In this document: in pieces, positions 34,542-43,625 of the stretch
Position numbering within the stretch: the stretch's first letter is position 1
How the letters are laid out: each line of letters opens with the position of its first letter
Assembly (NCBI RefSeq): GCF_044005705.1
Contig: NZ_JBIPKE010000016.1
Location: 124,001-188,000, forward strand
Reading direction: 5' to 3'
DNA: 64,000 bases
From: Marinoscillum luteum
Lineage (GTDB): Bacteria > Bacteroidota > Bacteroidia > Cytophagales > Cyclobacteriaceae
Position numbers and translations under genes: made by a program
The notes under the pieces: generated by a model
The model's database searches: none
Seen by the model: the letters and a program-made list of their open reading frames with translations, nothing else
Told to the model about the DNA's origin: nothing

Positions 34542-35924
34542 ATGATCCGGATGACCCTCAAACTATTCGCAATTTTACTCGTGCTGATTGGCGCTTTGGC
34601 CATTGCCACCCTGACTGTGGTGGATAGAAACCATTATCAGAAGAGGCCTTTTTATCGGGAAATGGACCTCAGGCTAGACTCTCTCGCCGAGGTTTTTGCC
34701 CTTCAGCTAAATCAGGATTCTTTGCACATTGGTTGGTCCAGAGTAAATATCACCCCATCAGAAAAAGTCCCGTTAGCGGGATATGGCGCTCGTGACCCCA
34801 AGGAAATGACGGGCATTCATGATTCGAGTTTTGTCCGTACGGTGATTTTTCAGAAAGGGTCACAAAAAGTAGCAGTGGTCACGGCTGATCTGCTCATTAT
34901 TCATCCGGAGCTGTCCAGGGCTGTGTGGAGAGGTCTACCAGCGGGCTGGTCACCTGATCAAATCTATTTTACAGCATCGCACACCCATTCTGGTCAGGGT
35001 GGGTGGGCTCCCGGGACGGTGGGGCGTTTATTTGCAGGAGATTTTGATGACTCCCGGGTGGATTTTCTCACTACTAAAATCATCCAATCCATTCGGGAAG
35101 CGAGTGACGCTCTTGAGCCAGGTGAAATAGCAGTGGGTGAGCTGGCAGTAGATGATCTGGTGAAGAACAGACTGGTCAAAGACAAAGGAATTGAGGATCC
35201 CTGGATGAAAGTGATACAGCTTCGCAAAGGGGAGTCCAAAGGATTTCTAGTTTTTTACAGCGCCCATGCCACCTGCTTTGGTGCGGATTTCAACCAGCTG
35301 TCTGGAGATTTTCCGGCCAGGTTCAACCTCCTGATGGAGGCTGACAGTGCCATCACCTTCTCTGCTTATGGTGCCAGTGCCGTGGGGAGTATGGGTCCGG
35401 ATGTGCCTGGAGCCCACCCAGCAGGCAATGTTGAAAAAATAGCTGAAGAACTGAGGCAGCAAGCCGTACTCTTCAGCCTTCTTGGCGCGGGGCACCGGCA
35501 GGTGTCTGCCCTCACGTCGTTTCGACTGAGCGTACCCTTGCCGGATCCGGCCTTCAAAATATCAAAACACCTGGCCTTAAGGCCTTACTTGTTCAAATGG
35601 GCCTTTGGCAACTACCCTCATTATGTGTCGGTGATGGTTTTGGGTGAAACGCTCCTTATCGGAATGCCTTGTGATTTTTCTGGTGAGCTGGCGGTGCCCC
35701 TTTATGAGAAAGCGAGGGCCTTGGGTTACCAGCTCATTATTACCTCATTCAACGGCGACTATGCCGGCTATGTAATCAAAGATGAATGGTATGATCTTCC
35801 CAAATATGAAGCCCGTACCATGAGCTGGTATGGCCCGTATGCCGGCCAGTACTTTACGGAAATAATCAATCGAATAATCAGTACCATAGATGAAAATAAC
35901 CAAACCAACACTCCTGATAGATGA
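34542..35924 (+). CDS. Neutral/alkaline ceramidase-like hydrolase
   Basis: 460 residues with an N-terminal membrane or signal helix (about 6-26) and a domain of the neutral/alkaline non-lysosomal ceramidase family. Motifs: GWSRVNITPSEKVPLAGYG, VVTADLLIIHPEL, ASHTHSGQGGW with probable zinc His residues, HATCFG, YGASAVGSMGPD near the expected catalytic region, and FNGDYAGYV. Neutral ceramidases split the amide bond of ceramide. Only the N-terminal catalytic-type domain is present; the C-terminal domain of the Pseudomonas enzyme is missing, as in many Bacteroidota members, so the substrate may be another amide-lipid or ester. It overlaps the next gene by 35 nt. Confidence 0.85.
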   Translation: MIRMTLKLFAILLVLIGALAIATLTVVDRNHYQKRPFYREMDLRLDSLAEVFALQLNQDSLHIGWSRVNITPSEKVPLAGYGARDPKEMTGIHDSSFVRTVIFQKGSQKVAVVTADLLIIHPELSRAVWRGLPAGWSPDQIYFTASHTHSGQGGWAPGTVGRLFAGDFDDSRVDFLTTKIIQSIREASDALEPGEIAVGELAVDDLVKNRLVKDKGIEDPWMKVIQLRKGESKGFLVFYSAHATCFGADFNQLSGDFPARFNLLMEADSAITFSAYGASAVGSMGPDVPGAHPAGNVEKIAEELRQQAVLFSLLGAGHRQVSALTSFRLSVPLPDPAFKISKHLALRPYLFKWAFGNYPHYVSVMVLGETLLIGMPCDFSGELAVPLYEKARALGYQLIITSFNGDYAGYVIKDEWYDLPKYEARTMSWYGPYAGQYFTEIINRIISTIDENNQTNTPDR

Positions 35925-36975
35925 GACCAAAGTCAGGAAGAACATCCGGATGATGGCCGAAAAGGCCCGCAAAAGTGATCCGATCCTGCGCCCTCATTTT
36001 AAAACACATCAATCAGCCACCATAGGTCGGTGGTTTGCTGAGGAGGGGATCACGTGCGCCACCGTTTCTTCGGTGGATATGGCCAGGTATTTTGCGGATG
36101 CAGGGTGGAAAGACCTCACCATTGCTTTCCCTTATAACCCGTTGGAGGCAGAAGCCATACAAAAGCTGGCCAGTGAAATTCGGCTGAATGTTTTGATCGT
36201 ATCTAAGGAGGCTCTGGAGCACCTGAACAATCATGTGGATGCTCCTGTGGGGTATTTCATCAAACTGGATGTGGGTACCCATCGGACGGGGGTGATGCCG
36301 GATAATTTCACGGAGATCCAGGCCATGGCAAAAAGCAATCAACCACACCATGAACTGAAAGGGTTGCTGGCTCATGCGGGACATACCTATCAACCATTGA
36401 CCCGGGAGGAAGCCAATAAGATCTACCATCAATCATTGGCTGCCTTTGACAAGGTGAGTCAGGCCATCGGCAGGAAAGATTTGATTTATTCGTATGGAGA
36501 CACTCCATCTTGCTCGCTCGTGGATGACTTCTCCGCAGTGCAGGAGCTCCGTCCGGGCAATTTCGCATTTTATGATGTCATGCAGCATCATTTTGGATCT
36601 TGCACACTGGAGGATATAGCTGTATGTATGGCCTGCCCGGTAGTATCCATTCATCCAGACCGGGGGGAGGTGGTCGTGTATGGAGGAGGTGTTCATTTTT
36701 CCAAGGATTTCATTCAAGTGAGTGATCGGAGGGTATTTGGTACCGTGGTTTCTACAGATGGCACGAGTTGGGAAACCACGCCGCTGGCTACCGTGGATCG
36801 GCTTTCGCAGGAGCATGGGATCATTCGTGGGTCGTCGGATTTTATTAATTCGGTTAGAATTGGGGATCTGGTAGGGATTTTGCCTGTACACAGCTGCATG
36901 GCCGCTGACCTTCAGGGTTACTATGTATCTTTGGCCGGCCAGCGAATAGAAAAATTAAACAAAGCTACTTTATGA
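35890..36975 (+). CDS. D-threonine aldolase-like PLP enzyme (DSD1/D-TA family)
   Basis: 361 residues with an alanine-racemase-type barrel and a C-terminal beta domain. The PLP lysine is Lys38 in RPHFKTHQ; LKGLLAHAGHTY and YSYGDTPSC are typical of the barrel; PVHSCMAADLQGYY holds the His and Cys that bind the metal in this family. Such enzymes split D-threonine or beta-hydroxy-D-amino acids, or dehydrate D-serine; which one is not certain. The 35-nt overlap with the ceramidase-like gene looks real: the family needs the TLLIDETKV segment at the start, and the ATG at 35890 gives it. It overlaps the GH3 gene by 4 nt. Confidence 0.9.
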   Translation: MKITKPTLLIDETKVRKNIRMMAEKARKSDPILRPHFKTHQSATIGRWFAEEGITCATVSSVDMARYFADAGWKDLTIAFPYNPLEAEAIQKLASEIRLNVLIVSKEALEHLNNHVDAPVGYFIKLDVGTHRTGVMPDNFTEIQAMAKSNQPHHELKGLLAHAGHTYQPLTREEANKIYHQSLAAFDKVSQAIGRKDLIYSYGDTPSCSLVDDFSAVQELRPGNFAFYDVMQHHFGSCTLEDIAVCMACPVVSIHPDRGEVVVYGGGVHFSKDFIQVSDRRVFGTVVSTDGTSWETTPLATVDRLSQEHGIIRGSSDFINSVRIGDLVGILPVHSCMAADLQGYYVSLAGQRIEKLNKATL

Positions 36976-38087
36976 GAAAAGCGTTGATTGTCGGAATGCT
37001 CCTCTTTGGCGCATCCCAAAACCTCAGTGCTCAAGAGAATTTACCTGTTACAGACTCTCTGGACCTGATGATCGGGCAGATGATTCTGACGGGATTGGGG
37101 GACTTTAATAGGCTGGACAAAGGAGCACCCGTTTTTGAAGCGATCAGAACAGGAAAAGTGGGGGGAGTGATTCTTTTTGAAAAAAACCTAAACAGTATAA
37201 ATACGGAGAAAAATATACAGGAAATCCTCAGCTATGCTCAGGCCCAGACGGAGATACCTTTGTTGGTGAGCATAGATGAGGAAGGAGGAAGGGTAAACAG
37301 GCTCAAAACAAAATATGGTTTTCCGAGGACGGTGACGGCCCAGTACCTGGGCAATCTTGACCATCCGGATTCCACAAGTTTCTATGCCAGACAAACCGCT
37401 TCTATTTTGTATCAACTAGGCATCAACATGAATTTCGCGCCATCTGTTGATGTGAATGTAAACCCCTCTAATCCGGTTATTGGAAAAATCGGCCGGTCTT
37501 ATTCTCAGGACCCGGCAGTGGTGGCCAGACATGCACAGCTGGTGGTGGAAGCACATGATCTTTTTGGAATAGCTACAGTACTTAAGCATTTCCCAGGGCA
37601 TGGTAGCTCCCGAGACGATTCACACCTCGGTCTGGCGGATGTCTCGGATACCTGGCGGTTTGAGGAATTATTGCCCTATAAAGCCTTATTGGACTCCGGG
37701 AAAGTACGCGCGGTGATGACCGCCCACATTGTGAATGAGGTCCTGGACGACCGAAAACTTCCAGCCACCCTGTCTGACAAAGTGATATCGGATGTGCTCA
37801 GGGGATTTTTGGAATATGAAGGTGTGGTCATCTCAGACGACATGCAGATGCGTGCCATCAGTGCTCAGTACGGACTGGAAGAAGCCATCAAAATGGCTAT
37901 CAATGCAGGTGTGGACATACTCTTATTCGCCAATAATGTCCCCGATTATGACCTGGTGACAGCAGAGCAAATTCACGCTATTATTAAGAAATTCGTTAAA
38001 AATGGAGATATTAGTGAGGAGCAAATTGCCAAATCATACAAGCGAATTATGATTTTGAAAGCAGAAATGGGGCTTAGTAAGCACTAA
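36972..38087 (+). CDS. Glycoside hydrolase family 3, NagZ-like beta-N-acetylhexosaminidase
   Basis: 371 residues: signal peptide (about 1-21, ending SAQ) and a single GH3 barrel. KHFPGHGSSRDDSH (from residue 205) is the NagZ signature that carries the catalytic His/Asp pair, and VISDDMQM contains the nucleophile Asp289. NagZ-type enzymes release N-acetylglucosamine from peptidoglycan fragments. The signal peptide places this copy in the envelope, unlike cytoplasmic NagZ of Escherichia coli; Bacteroidota often have such exported forms, some fused to a beta-lactamase-like domain that is absent here. It overlaps the D-TA-like gene by 4 nt, so the three genes from 34542 form one transcript. Confidence 0.92.
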   Translation: MRKALIVGMLLFGASQNLSAQENLPVTDSLDLMIGQMILTGLGDFNRLDKGAPVFEAIRTGKVGGVILFEKNLNSINTEKNIQEILSYAQAQTEIPLLVSIDEEGGRVNRLKTKYGFPRTVTAQYLGNLDHPDSTSFYARQTASILYQLGINMNFAPSVDVNVNPSNPVIGKIGRSYSQDPAVVARHAQLVVEAHDLFGIATVLKHFPGHGSSRDDSHLGLADVSDTWRFEELLPYKALLDSGKVRAVMTAHIVNEVLDDRKLPATLSDKVISDVLRGFLEYEGVVISDDMQMRAISAQYGLEEAIKMAINAGVDILLFANNVPDYDLVTAEQIHAIIKKFVKNGDISEEQIAKSYKRIMILKAEMGLSKH

Positions 38088-38118
38088 AACAGATATAAAC
38101 ATCAAGTCAAATAAGTAA

Positions 38119-38991
38119 ATGATTCAATACAATCCAAGGTCCTGGTTCTCTCTCATCTTTGATGTTTACAGCCGATATGTCATTAAGTTATTATTTCCCC
38201 TGCTCCTTTTCGTGGGCGTTTTCACCTTGTTGCTGTGCTTTCTGGTCATCGATGTGTTCAATCTTCATTATGGCGGCACTATTGCCTTTCACTCCATTCT
38301 GGGGGTGATTTTGGGCCTTTTTCTGGTACTCCGTACCAACACCGCCTATGACCGATGGTGGGAGGGGCGTAAGCTCTGGGGACAGCTGGTGAACGACAGT
38401 CGTCAAATAGCGATTAAGGTAGATGCATTTCTGCCTAAGGAAGCCACTGAGGATCGGGAATATTTTAGGAGAATGATCCCTAATGCGGCTTTTGCCATCA
38501 AAGAGCACCTGAGAGACAGTATTCTCATTGGGGAGATGGACACCATCAATGATGAAATCAAAAACAGGATCATCAAGAGTAAACACCGCCCCAACATGGT
38601 CAACCGACTGCTCTATGATCGGGTGATGAAATGCATGAAAGAAGGGACGATCACAGCCGAGCAGCTCTTCATACTAGATAAAGAGCTCAAAGGATTTACG
38701 GACATTGTAGGGGCCTGTGAGCGAATCAAGTCAACCCCTATCCCTTATTCTTACAGCATGTTCATCAAGAAATTTCTGTTCATTTATGCCATTACACTGC
38801 CCGTTAGCTTTATGTGGGACTTTGGCTATTGGACAGTATTCATCGTCATGCTGGCCTTCTACTTTCTGGTGAGCATAGAGCTTATCTCAGAAGAAATAGA
38901 AGATCCCTTTGGCACAGACATCAATGACTTGCCGCTGAATGAGATCGCCCTTAAGATCAAGCGAAACGTTTCTGAAATTTTACACGATTAA
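38119..38991 (+). CDS. Bestrophin-family anion channel
   Basis: 290 residues, close to bacterial bestrophin homologs. Four membrane helices: two near the N-terminus (about 20-70) and two near the C-terminus (about 210-255). The family motif LRTNTAYDRWWEGRKLWG and the later EEIEDPFG are conserved. Bestrophins assemble as pentamers; bacterial members can be anion or cation channels. It lies 31 nt after the GH3 gene and may share its transcript, while its stop overlaps that of the convergent permease gene by 4 nt. Confidence 0.93.
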   Translation: MIQYNPRSWFSLIFDVYSRYVIKLLFPLLLFVGVFTLLLCFLVIDVFNLHYGGTIAFHSILGVILGLFLVLRTNTAYDRWWEGRKLWGQLVNDSRQIAIKVDAFLPKEATEDREYFRRMIPNAAFAIKEHLRDSILIGEMDTINDEIKNRIIKSKHRPNMVNRLLYDRVMKCMKEGTITAEQLFILDKELKGFTDIVGACERIKSTPIPYSYSMFIKKFLFIYAITLPVSFMWDFGYWTVFIVMLAFYFLVSIELISEEIEDPFGTDINDLPLNEIALKIKRNVSEILHD

Positions 38992-41417
38992 TCATCCTTA
39001 AGGGTCTCCGCCGGGTTGATGAGTGCTGTGCTGATGGTTTTGTGACTGATGGTCACAATGGCGATGAGCATGGTCACTGCAAATGAGAGAAGAAAGAATT
39101 CCGGACCAATGCTAATGCTAAACGCAAAGGTATCCAGCCATTGACTGAGAAAGTAGAACGCCAATGGCGTGGTAATGGAAAACGCAATGGTCATCAGGAT
39201 GATCACTTCTCTGGAAAACATGCTGAGGATACTGAAGATCGATGCTCCCAAAACTTTCCGAACGCCTATTTCCTTGGTTTTATTCATGGCTATAAAGGAG
39301 ATAAGACCATAAAGTCCCAGACATCCTATGAGGATGGAGATCACCGCAAAGACCTTCATCAACGCAGTGATTTTCATCACACCTTGATACTCCTCGGCCA
39401 GGGTTTTGTCATAAAAATCATACTCCATTACATATTTTGGAAAAATCTGCTCCCAGGTTTGTTCAAAATGAGCTTTTGCCTCTGTGATGGCAGCTGGTGA
39501 GGTGGTTTTGAATGAAAGCGTGTAAAACAAACGGGGTGCATGGATAAATAGAATGTAGTCCAGGTCCTCTTCCAGTGAGTAGGCATGGAAATCCTTCACC
39601 ACCCCGACCACTTTTTTATCGCCGTTCCAGCCGGTACTCAGGGTCTCCCCCACGGCCTGATCATATCGGTCCTTGAAGCCCATCAGATCTGCCACCTTCT
39701 GGTTGATGACCACATTGGTGCTGTCCCCTTCCCGAATATCCCTACCCGCCAAAAGCTCTATTTCAAACAATGAAATATAATAAGGGTCTACTGCTTTGAA
39801 ATTGCCGTGATAAGCCTTGGGAGACTCCAAAGGGGCATAGTTGAAGCTGCTTTTCGAATTGGAATTTCCTGTGGGCTCACTCAGTGAAAAAGTGATTGAT
39901 TCGATGGCGGGGGAGATTAGCATCATTTGTCTGAAACGCTCCAGCTTCACCGCATCGCGCTCAGGAACATAAGAGGAGAGGATGGTTTTGGTTTGAAAAC
40001 CCAGGTCTTTGTTGAGGAAAAAATCCGTTTGTGAGGATACAATGAGCGTACCGATAATCAGGAATTGCGAAATGGCAAACTGAAGCGTTACCAGGCCTTT
40101 TCTGAGGGAGAGCCCCCCCGAATGCTGGCCATTCGTGATTTTTTTCTTGAGGGCATCCACAGTGTTCATTCTGGAAAGGAGCATGGATGGATAGAGCCCC
40201 GACAGAAAAGTGACAACTACAAAAAGAACTAAAAGGAAAAGCAGGGAGTCGGGAGACTGCAAGAGGCCTACAGTTAGCTCCTGGCCAATGATTTCTCGGA
40301 GGAGGTTAAACATAATCTCAGCAACAGCTAGCGCCAACATGAGGGCAAAACCCGTGATCAGGGCTATTTCTGCCAGAAACTGAAAGACCAGCTGGCTGCT
40401 CATGCTACCAATGGCTTTTCTAATCCCAATCTCCTTTGCCCTGTTGGCAGCCTGGGCCGTGGCCAGGTTGATAAAATTAATGCAGGCGGTCAGTACCAGG
40501 AAAACACCAATGAGCCCTAAGGCAATCAGAAACTCTATGGAGGAAGTTCCTCCGTATGAGTCGTATTCTTTGTCAAAATGTATTTCCGAAAAGGGCTGCG
40601 CAACATAGCGCGTTTCTTCCGACTCCCCTTCACCGCGATATTTCTCCACAAATGCGATCATTTTCTGATCAAAAGCCGCTCGGTCAAAGCCTGCGCCGGG
40701 TAGAAAATAGGTGTTGGTATTGGAGCTGGTGGAGTTCCATCGGATTCCCTCACCAAAGTAGGGGTTGATTTCACCGCCCTGGCTTTCATAGTCAAACAGG
40801 TATGAAAAGGGCAATGAAGTAGTAGAGGGCGGATCTCCTATGATCCCTACCACCTTGAAGTCCATCACGTTGCCGTAGTTGATCAGCTTGGCCAGGGCCA
40901 GATGTTCCTCACCCTCTTTCAGACCAAATAGTTTTCTAGCCTCGGACCTGCAAATAACCACAGAGCCGGGAGCGGTCAGGGCCTTGGCCTGATCGCCAGC
41001 TACCCACTCTACTGTGAAGAGGTCGAAAAAGGAGGGTTCTGTGAATACAATGCCCTCATCAATGAGAAATTTGTGCATTTCTCCATTTTCATCGTAGGTG
41101 TTGAGCTGGCTGCCATACTGATAATTGGTGCGCACCACATCACTGATTTCAGGAAAGTCAGCCTTCAGGGCTGGCCCCAGGGGATGGGGGGTACCCATGC
41201 CTTTTTCCACCCGGTCGGGATAGATATTCTGATTGACCACCCGGTACATGGATTCGTAATTCTCCTGATGTTTATCAAAGCTGGTTTCGAACTGAATGAC
41301 TTTGTAGATGACGAGCGCACAGCCAATGCCGAGGGCCAGTCCAAACATATTGAGAAGGGTGTAAACCTTGTTTCGCTTAAGGTTTCTGAGTGCCGTAATG
41401 AGGTAATTTCTAAACAT
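38988..41417 (-). CDS. FtsX/MacB-type ABC transporter permease
   Basis: 809 residues, with two sets of four helices split by a periplasmic MacB-like domain: N-terminal helix and periplasmic core domain (about 20-270), FtsX domain 1 (about 280-425), a second periplasmic part (about 430-670) and FtsX domain 2 (about 680-800). The start FRNYLITALRNLKRNKVYT and IGIRKAIGS / IGVRKVLGA repeats are typical of the large orphan permease families of Bacteroidota. No ATPase gene is adjacent, so it must use one encoded elsewhere, or act with a shared one. I chose the ATG at 41417 over a TTG at 41423. Likely role: lipoprotein or peptide handling, or stress sensing. Confidence 0.9.
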   Translation of the reverse strand: MFRNYLITALRNLKRNKVYTLLNMFGLALGIGCALVIYKVIQFETSFDKHQENYESMYRVVNQNIYPDRVEKGMGTPHPLGPALKADFPEISDVVRTNYQYGSQLNTYDENGEMHKFLIDEGIVFTEPSFFDLFTVEWVAGDQAKALTAPGSVVICRSEARKLFGLKEGEEHLALAKLINYGNVMDFKVVGIIGDPPSTTSLPFSYLFDYESQGGEINPYFGEGIRWNSTSSNTNTYFLPGAGFDRAAFDQKMIAFVEKYRGEGESEETRYVAQPFSEIHFDKEYDSYGGTSSIEFLIALGLIGVFLVLTACINFINLATAQAANRAKEIGIRKAIGSMSSQLVFQFLAEIALITGFALMLALAVAEIMFNLLREIIGQELTVGLLQSPDSLLFLLVLFVVVTFLSGLYPSMLLSRMNTVDALKKKITNGQHSGGLSLRKGLVTLQFAISQFLIIGTLIVSSQTDFFLNKDLGFQTKTILSSYVPERDAVKLERFRQMMLISPAIESITFSLSEPTGNSNSKSSFNYAPLESPKAYHGNFKAVDPYYISLFEIELLAGRDIREGDSTNVVINQKVADLMGFKDRYDQAVGETLSTGWNGDKKVVGVVKDFHAYSLEEDLDYILFIHAPRLFYTLSFKTTSPAAITEAKAHFEQTWEQIFPKYVMEYDFYDKTLAEEYQGVMKITALMKVFAVISILIGCLGLYGLISFIAMNKTKEIGVRKVLGASIFSILSMFSREVIILMTIAFSITTPLAFYFLSQWLDTFAFSISIGPEFFLLSFAVTMLIAIVTISHKTISTALINPAETLKDD

Positions 41418-41472
41418 GCTCAATCTGCATTAAAAGATGCCGCATTTTGACGCGCCAATATAGTGCCAATTG

Positions 41473-41497
41473 AAAAAGGGGGCCTTCAGCCCCCTCT
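41473..41497 (-). terminator. Rho-independent terminator after lipA
   Basis: Perfect 7-bp stem AGGGGGC (41477-41483) / GCCCCCT (41489-41495), 5-nt loop. The five A on the + strand at 41473-41477 become a U tract on the - strand after the hairpin, 75 nt past the lipA stop. Confidence 0.85.
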
Positions 41498-41568
41498 GGT
41501 GGTGTTTTATCTAAATGCTGTAAAAAAACCGAACATTAAACTGTCCGGTGATGTACAAAACTGAGCCG

Positions 41569-42456
41569 TTAGATGGGCACATTTACGTGCCGCTCCGCAT
41601 GATAGGACGATCGAACCAACGGGCCAGACTCCACATACTTCAGTCCTCTTTTGAGGCCTTCTTCTTTATAGGCTTCGAATTGATCAGGGTGTATGAATTC
41701 AGCCACTTCGATGTGCATTTTAGTCGGCTGCAGGTATTGACCCAGGGTAAGAATGTCCAGGCCATTGGCGGCCAGGTCATCCATGGCTTTGTGCACTTCA
41801 TCTATGGTTTCACCCAGGCCCAGCATGATGCCGGATTTGGTTCTTTTGCCAGCTTCTTTGGTTAGCCGGGTTTGCTCCAGACTTCTGGCATATTTGGCTT
41901 GTGGACGCACCCTTCTGTAGAGTCTTTCCACAGTTTCCATATTGTGAGAGACTACTTCCTGGCCCGGCTCGATCATCCTATAGAGTGCATCCCAGTTGCT
42001 TTTCACATCCGGTATGAGGGTTTCTATGGTGGTGGAGGGGCTGAGTTCTTTGACTTGTTTCACCGTCTGATACCAGATTTCAGCGCCTTTGTCTTTCAGT
42101 TCGTCTCGGTTCACTGAGGTAATTACCGCATGTTTCACACCCATGGTTTTGATGGCTTCTGCCACACGCTGAGGTTCTGCTTCGTCATATTCCGGTGGTC
42201 GGCCTGTGGCCACGGCACAGAAAGTACAACTACGAGTACAGACATTTCCCAAAATCATGAAAGTGGCCGTACCTGCTCCCCAGCACTCGCCCATATTGGG
42301 GCAGTTTCCACTCTCACAAATGGTGTGGAGTTTGTGCTCATCAACGATTTTCCGCACGTTGGCATACTCCCGCCCTACAGGCAGTTTTACGCGGAGCCAG
42401 TTGGGTTTTTTTATTTTTTGAGCCTTATCCTGAGATACTGTGGGTAGTTCTATCAT
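41569..42456 (-). CDS. lipA: Lipoyl synthase
   Basis: 295-residue radical-SAM enzyme that inserts two sulfur atoms into octanoyl groups on lipoyl domains. Cluster-binding motifs: the auxiliary cluster cysteines Cys47, Cys52, Cys58 (CESGNCPNMGEC), the radical-SAM cysteines Cys73, Cys77, Cys80 (CTRSCTFC), and the C-terminal RSSYHA whose Ser binds the auxiliary cluster. Length is normal. It is the last gene of a same-strand run that starts with the 2-oxoacid dehydrogenase E1 3 kb upstream, which needs lipoylated E2. A probable promoter at 42474-42504 and a terminator after the gene suggest it can be transcribed alone. Confidence 0.97.
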   Translation of the reverse strand: MIELPTVSQDKAQKIKKPNWLRVKLPVGREYANVRKIVDEHKLHTICESGNCPNMGECWGAGTATFMILGNVCTRSCTFCAVATGRPPEYDEAEPQRVAEAIKTMGVKHAVITSVNRDELKDKGAEIWYQTVKQVKELSPSTTIETLIPDVKSNWDALYRMIEPGQEVVSHNMETVERLYRRVRPQAKYARSLEQTRLTKEAGKRTKSGIMLGLGETIDEVHKAMDDLAANGLDILTLGQYLQPTKMHIEVAEFIHPDQFEAYKEEGLKRGLKYVESGPLVRSSYHAERHVNVPI

Positions 42457-42473
42457 GCTTGTAAAATGTAATG

Positions 42474-42504
42474 CAAAGAAAGCTTGGGCGGGTCAAAGTT
42501 CCAA
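42474..42504 (-). promoter_or_regulatory. Putative promoter of lipA
   Basis: On the - strand, TTG at 42504-42502, 20 nt, then TTTCTTTG (42481-42474), one mismatch to TAnnTTTG. It ends 18 nt before the lipA ATG. Confidence 0.4.
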
Positions 42505-42514
42505 ACAAGGGATT

Positions 42515-43216
42515 TTACCTCCTTGTTCCCCAGTACATGGTAAAATATAAGGCGGAAAAAAGCGCCGAGTTTTTCTGCGTGGGGATCAGGATGATTTCTT
42601 TTGGAAAGGCTTCCATCGTTACCCCCATTTCCACACCGGCTACATTGTTTTTAAAGGTGCCAAACTCAAATGAAAGTCCCGCTTTGGCATTGAGTCCAAT
42701 CGTAAGTTCGGATTCACCCAACCCCTGAAAAAGTTTTCCAGATCCCTGAATACTATTGAAGTTTCGGTGAACGTCAGAGTCAAAGGGAACATAATTGCCA
42801 TTGTAAAGGATGTAATAAGGGGCTATGACGCCAATGGTAGGACCACCGGCCACTATGCCGCTGATCTGCACTCCCTGCTGCGGGGCCTTTTTAAATAGCA
42901 ACGCTTCCCGACCATAGAGCCCTCTGATGGAGTAGAGAAAGTTCTGTTTGCCCCAAACAAATGAGGTGCCGGATGTGGGTGAAAGGTAACGCTGCTCCTG
43001 GCGGTGTTTGACGTTCATGACCTCAATCCCGTATACCGCAAAAAGGTCTTCCTTTTTTTGTTTGGCCAGTTTGAAGACGACACCCCCGATGAGGCCGCCA
43101 CGGGTGTTTTTGTTGACCCCCCACGTGATCTCTGTGTCATACTCATTGCGATCAGGCTGAGCTGCGGCCAACAGGCTGGCAGAAATAAGCACCATGATCA
43201 GAATGACTTTTTTCAT
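42515..43216 (-). CDS. Outer-membrane or exported beta-rich protein of unknown function
   Basis: 233 residues with a signal peptide (about 1-19, ending AAAQ). The mature part has alternating short beta strands (GGLIGGVVFKLAKQ, NFLYSIRGLYGREALLFKK, ELTIGLNAKAGLSFEFGTF) and ends YFTMYWGTRR; this fits a small 8- to 10-strand outer-membrane barrel, though the C-terminal residue is not the usual aromatic. I recognise no family. It lies between ytxJ (57 nt upstream) and lipA (58 nt downstream) on the same strand and has its own possible -7 element. Confidence 0.75.
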   Translation of the reverse strand: MKKVILIMVLISASLLAAAQPDRNEYDTEITWGVNKNTRGGLIGGVVFKLAKQKKEDLFAVYGIEVMNVKHRQEQRYLSPTSGTSFVWGKQNFLYSIRGLYGREALLFKKAPQQGVQISGIVAGGPTIGVIAPYYILYNGNYVPFDSDVHRNFNSIQGSGKLFQGLGESELTIGLNAKAGLSFEFGTFKNNVAGVEMGVTMEAFPKEIILIPTQKNSALFSALYFTMYWGTRR

Positions 43217-43246
43217 AAAGGATGAAGATATACTAGGACACTATAA

Positions 43247-43254
43247 CAAATGTA
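43247..43254 (-). promoter_or_regulatory. Putative -7 element for the outer-membrane protein gene
   Basis: TACATTTG on the - strand, a perfect TAnnTTTG match about 30 nt before the ATG at 43216. No TTG is found at the usual -33 distance. Confidence 0.35.
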
Positions 43255-43273
43255 AAAAGAGATTCCCCTGATT

Positions 43274-43624
43274 CTATGCAGATACGGGTTTAATATTCTC
43301 CACGATTTCATCAAAAGAAATGCCAAAATGTGAATTGTCGTAGATGGATTTTCCGTTTTGTATGATCAGAACCTGCGGCGATTGATGGTCTACCCCATAT
43401 AGCTCGGCGATTTTGTTTGAAACCTCCCGGTAAGCGATGAGGTCGAGAAAGTAAGTCTTTACGTCTCCGGCTTTTTGAAGGTCCCATTTGCGCTCCAGGC
43501 GGCTGAGGGAGGCGGCGCTGATGGAGCACCGGGTGCTGTGCTTAAAGATGACAACAGGTTGTGTTTGTGAAAGCGTATTGATTTCTTCCAGTTGATCAAT
43601 ACTTGTGAGAGGGTTCCAATTCAT
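43274..43624 (-). CDS. ytxJ: YtxJ-family bacillithiol-linked redox protein
   Basis: 116-residue thioredoxin-fold protein with a monothiol motif: FKHSTRCSISAASLSRLERKW, in which a single Cys replaces CxxC (the quoted stretch is split by family as KHSTRCSIS plus SRLER). YtxJ proteins co-occur with bacillithiol synthesis and are named as bacillithiol-system redox proteins; they probably reduce or buffer mixed disulfides in the cytoplasm. HQSPQVLIIQNGK holds the cis-Pro. I chose the ATG at 43624, 1 nt after the stop of the RYS-repeat gene, over upstream starts that would overlap it; either way the two genes are coupled. Confidence 0.9.
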   Translation of the reverse strand: MNWNPLTSIDQLEEINTLSQTQPVVIFKHSTRCSISAASLSRLERKWDLQKAGDVKTYFLDLIAYREVSNKIAELYGVDHQSPQVLIIQNGKSIYDNSHFGISFDEIVENIKPVSA

Positions 43625-43625
43625 T

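Noticed and set aside
38988..41417. Broken ABC operon (permease without ATPase)
   Set aside because: Large orphan FtsX-type permeases are common in Bacteroidota; the gene is full length with both FtsX domains.
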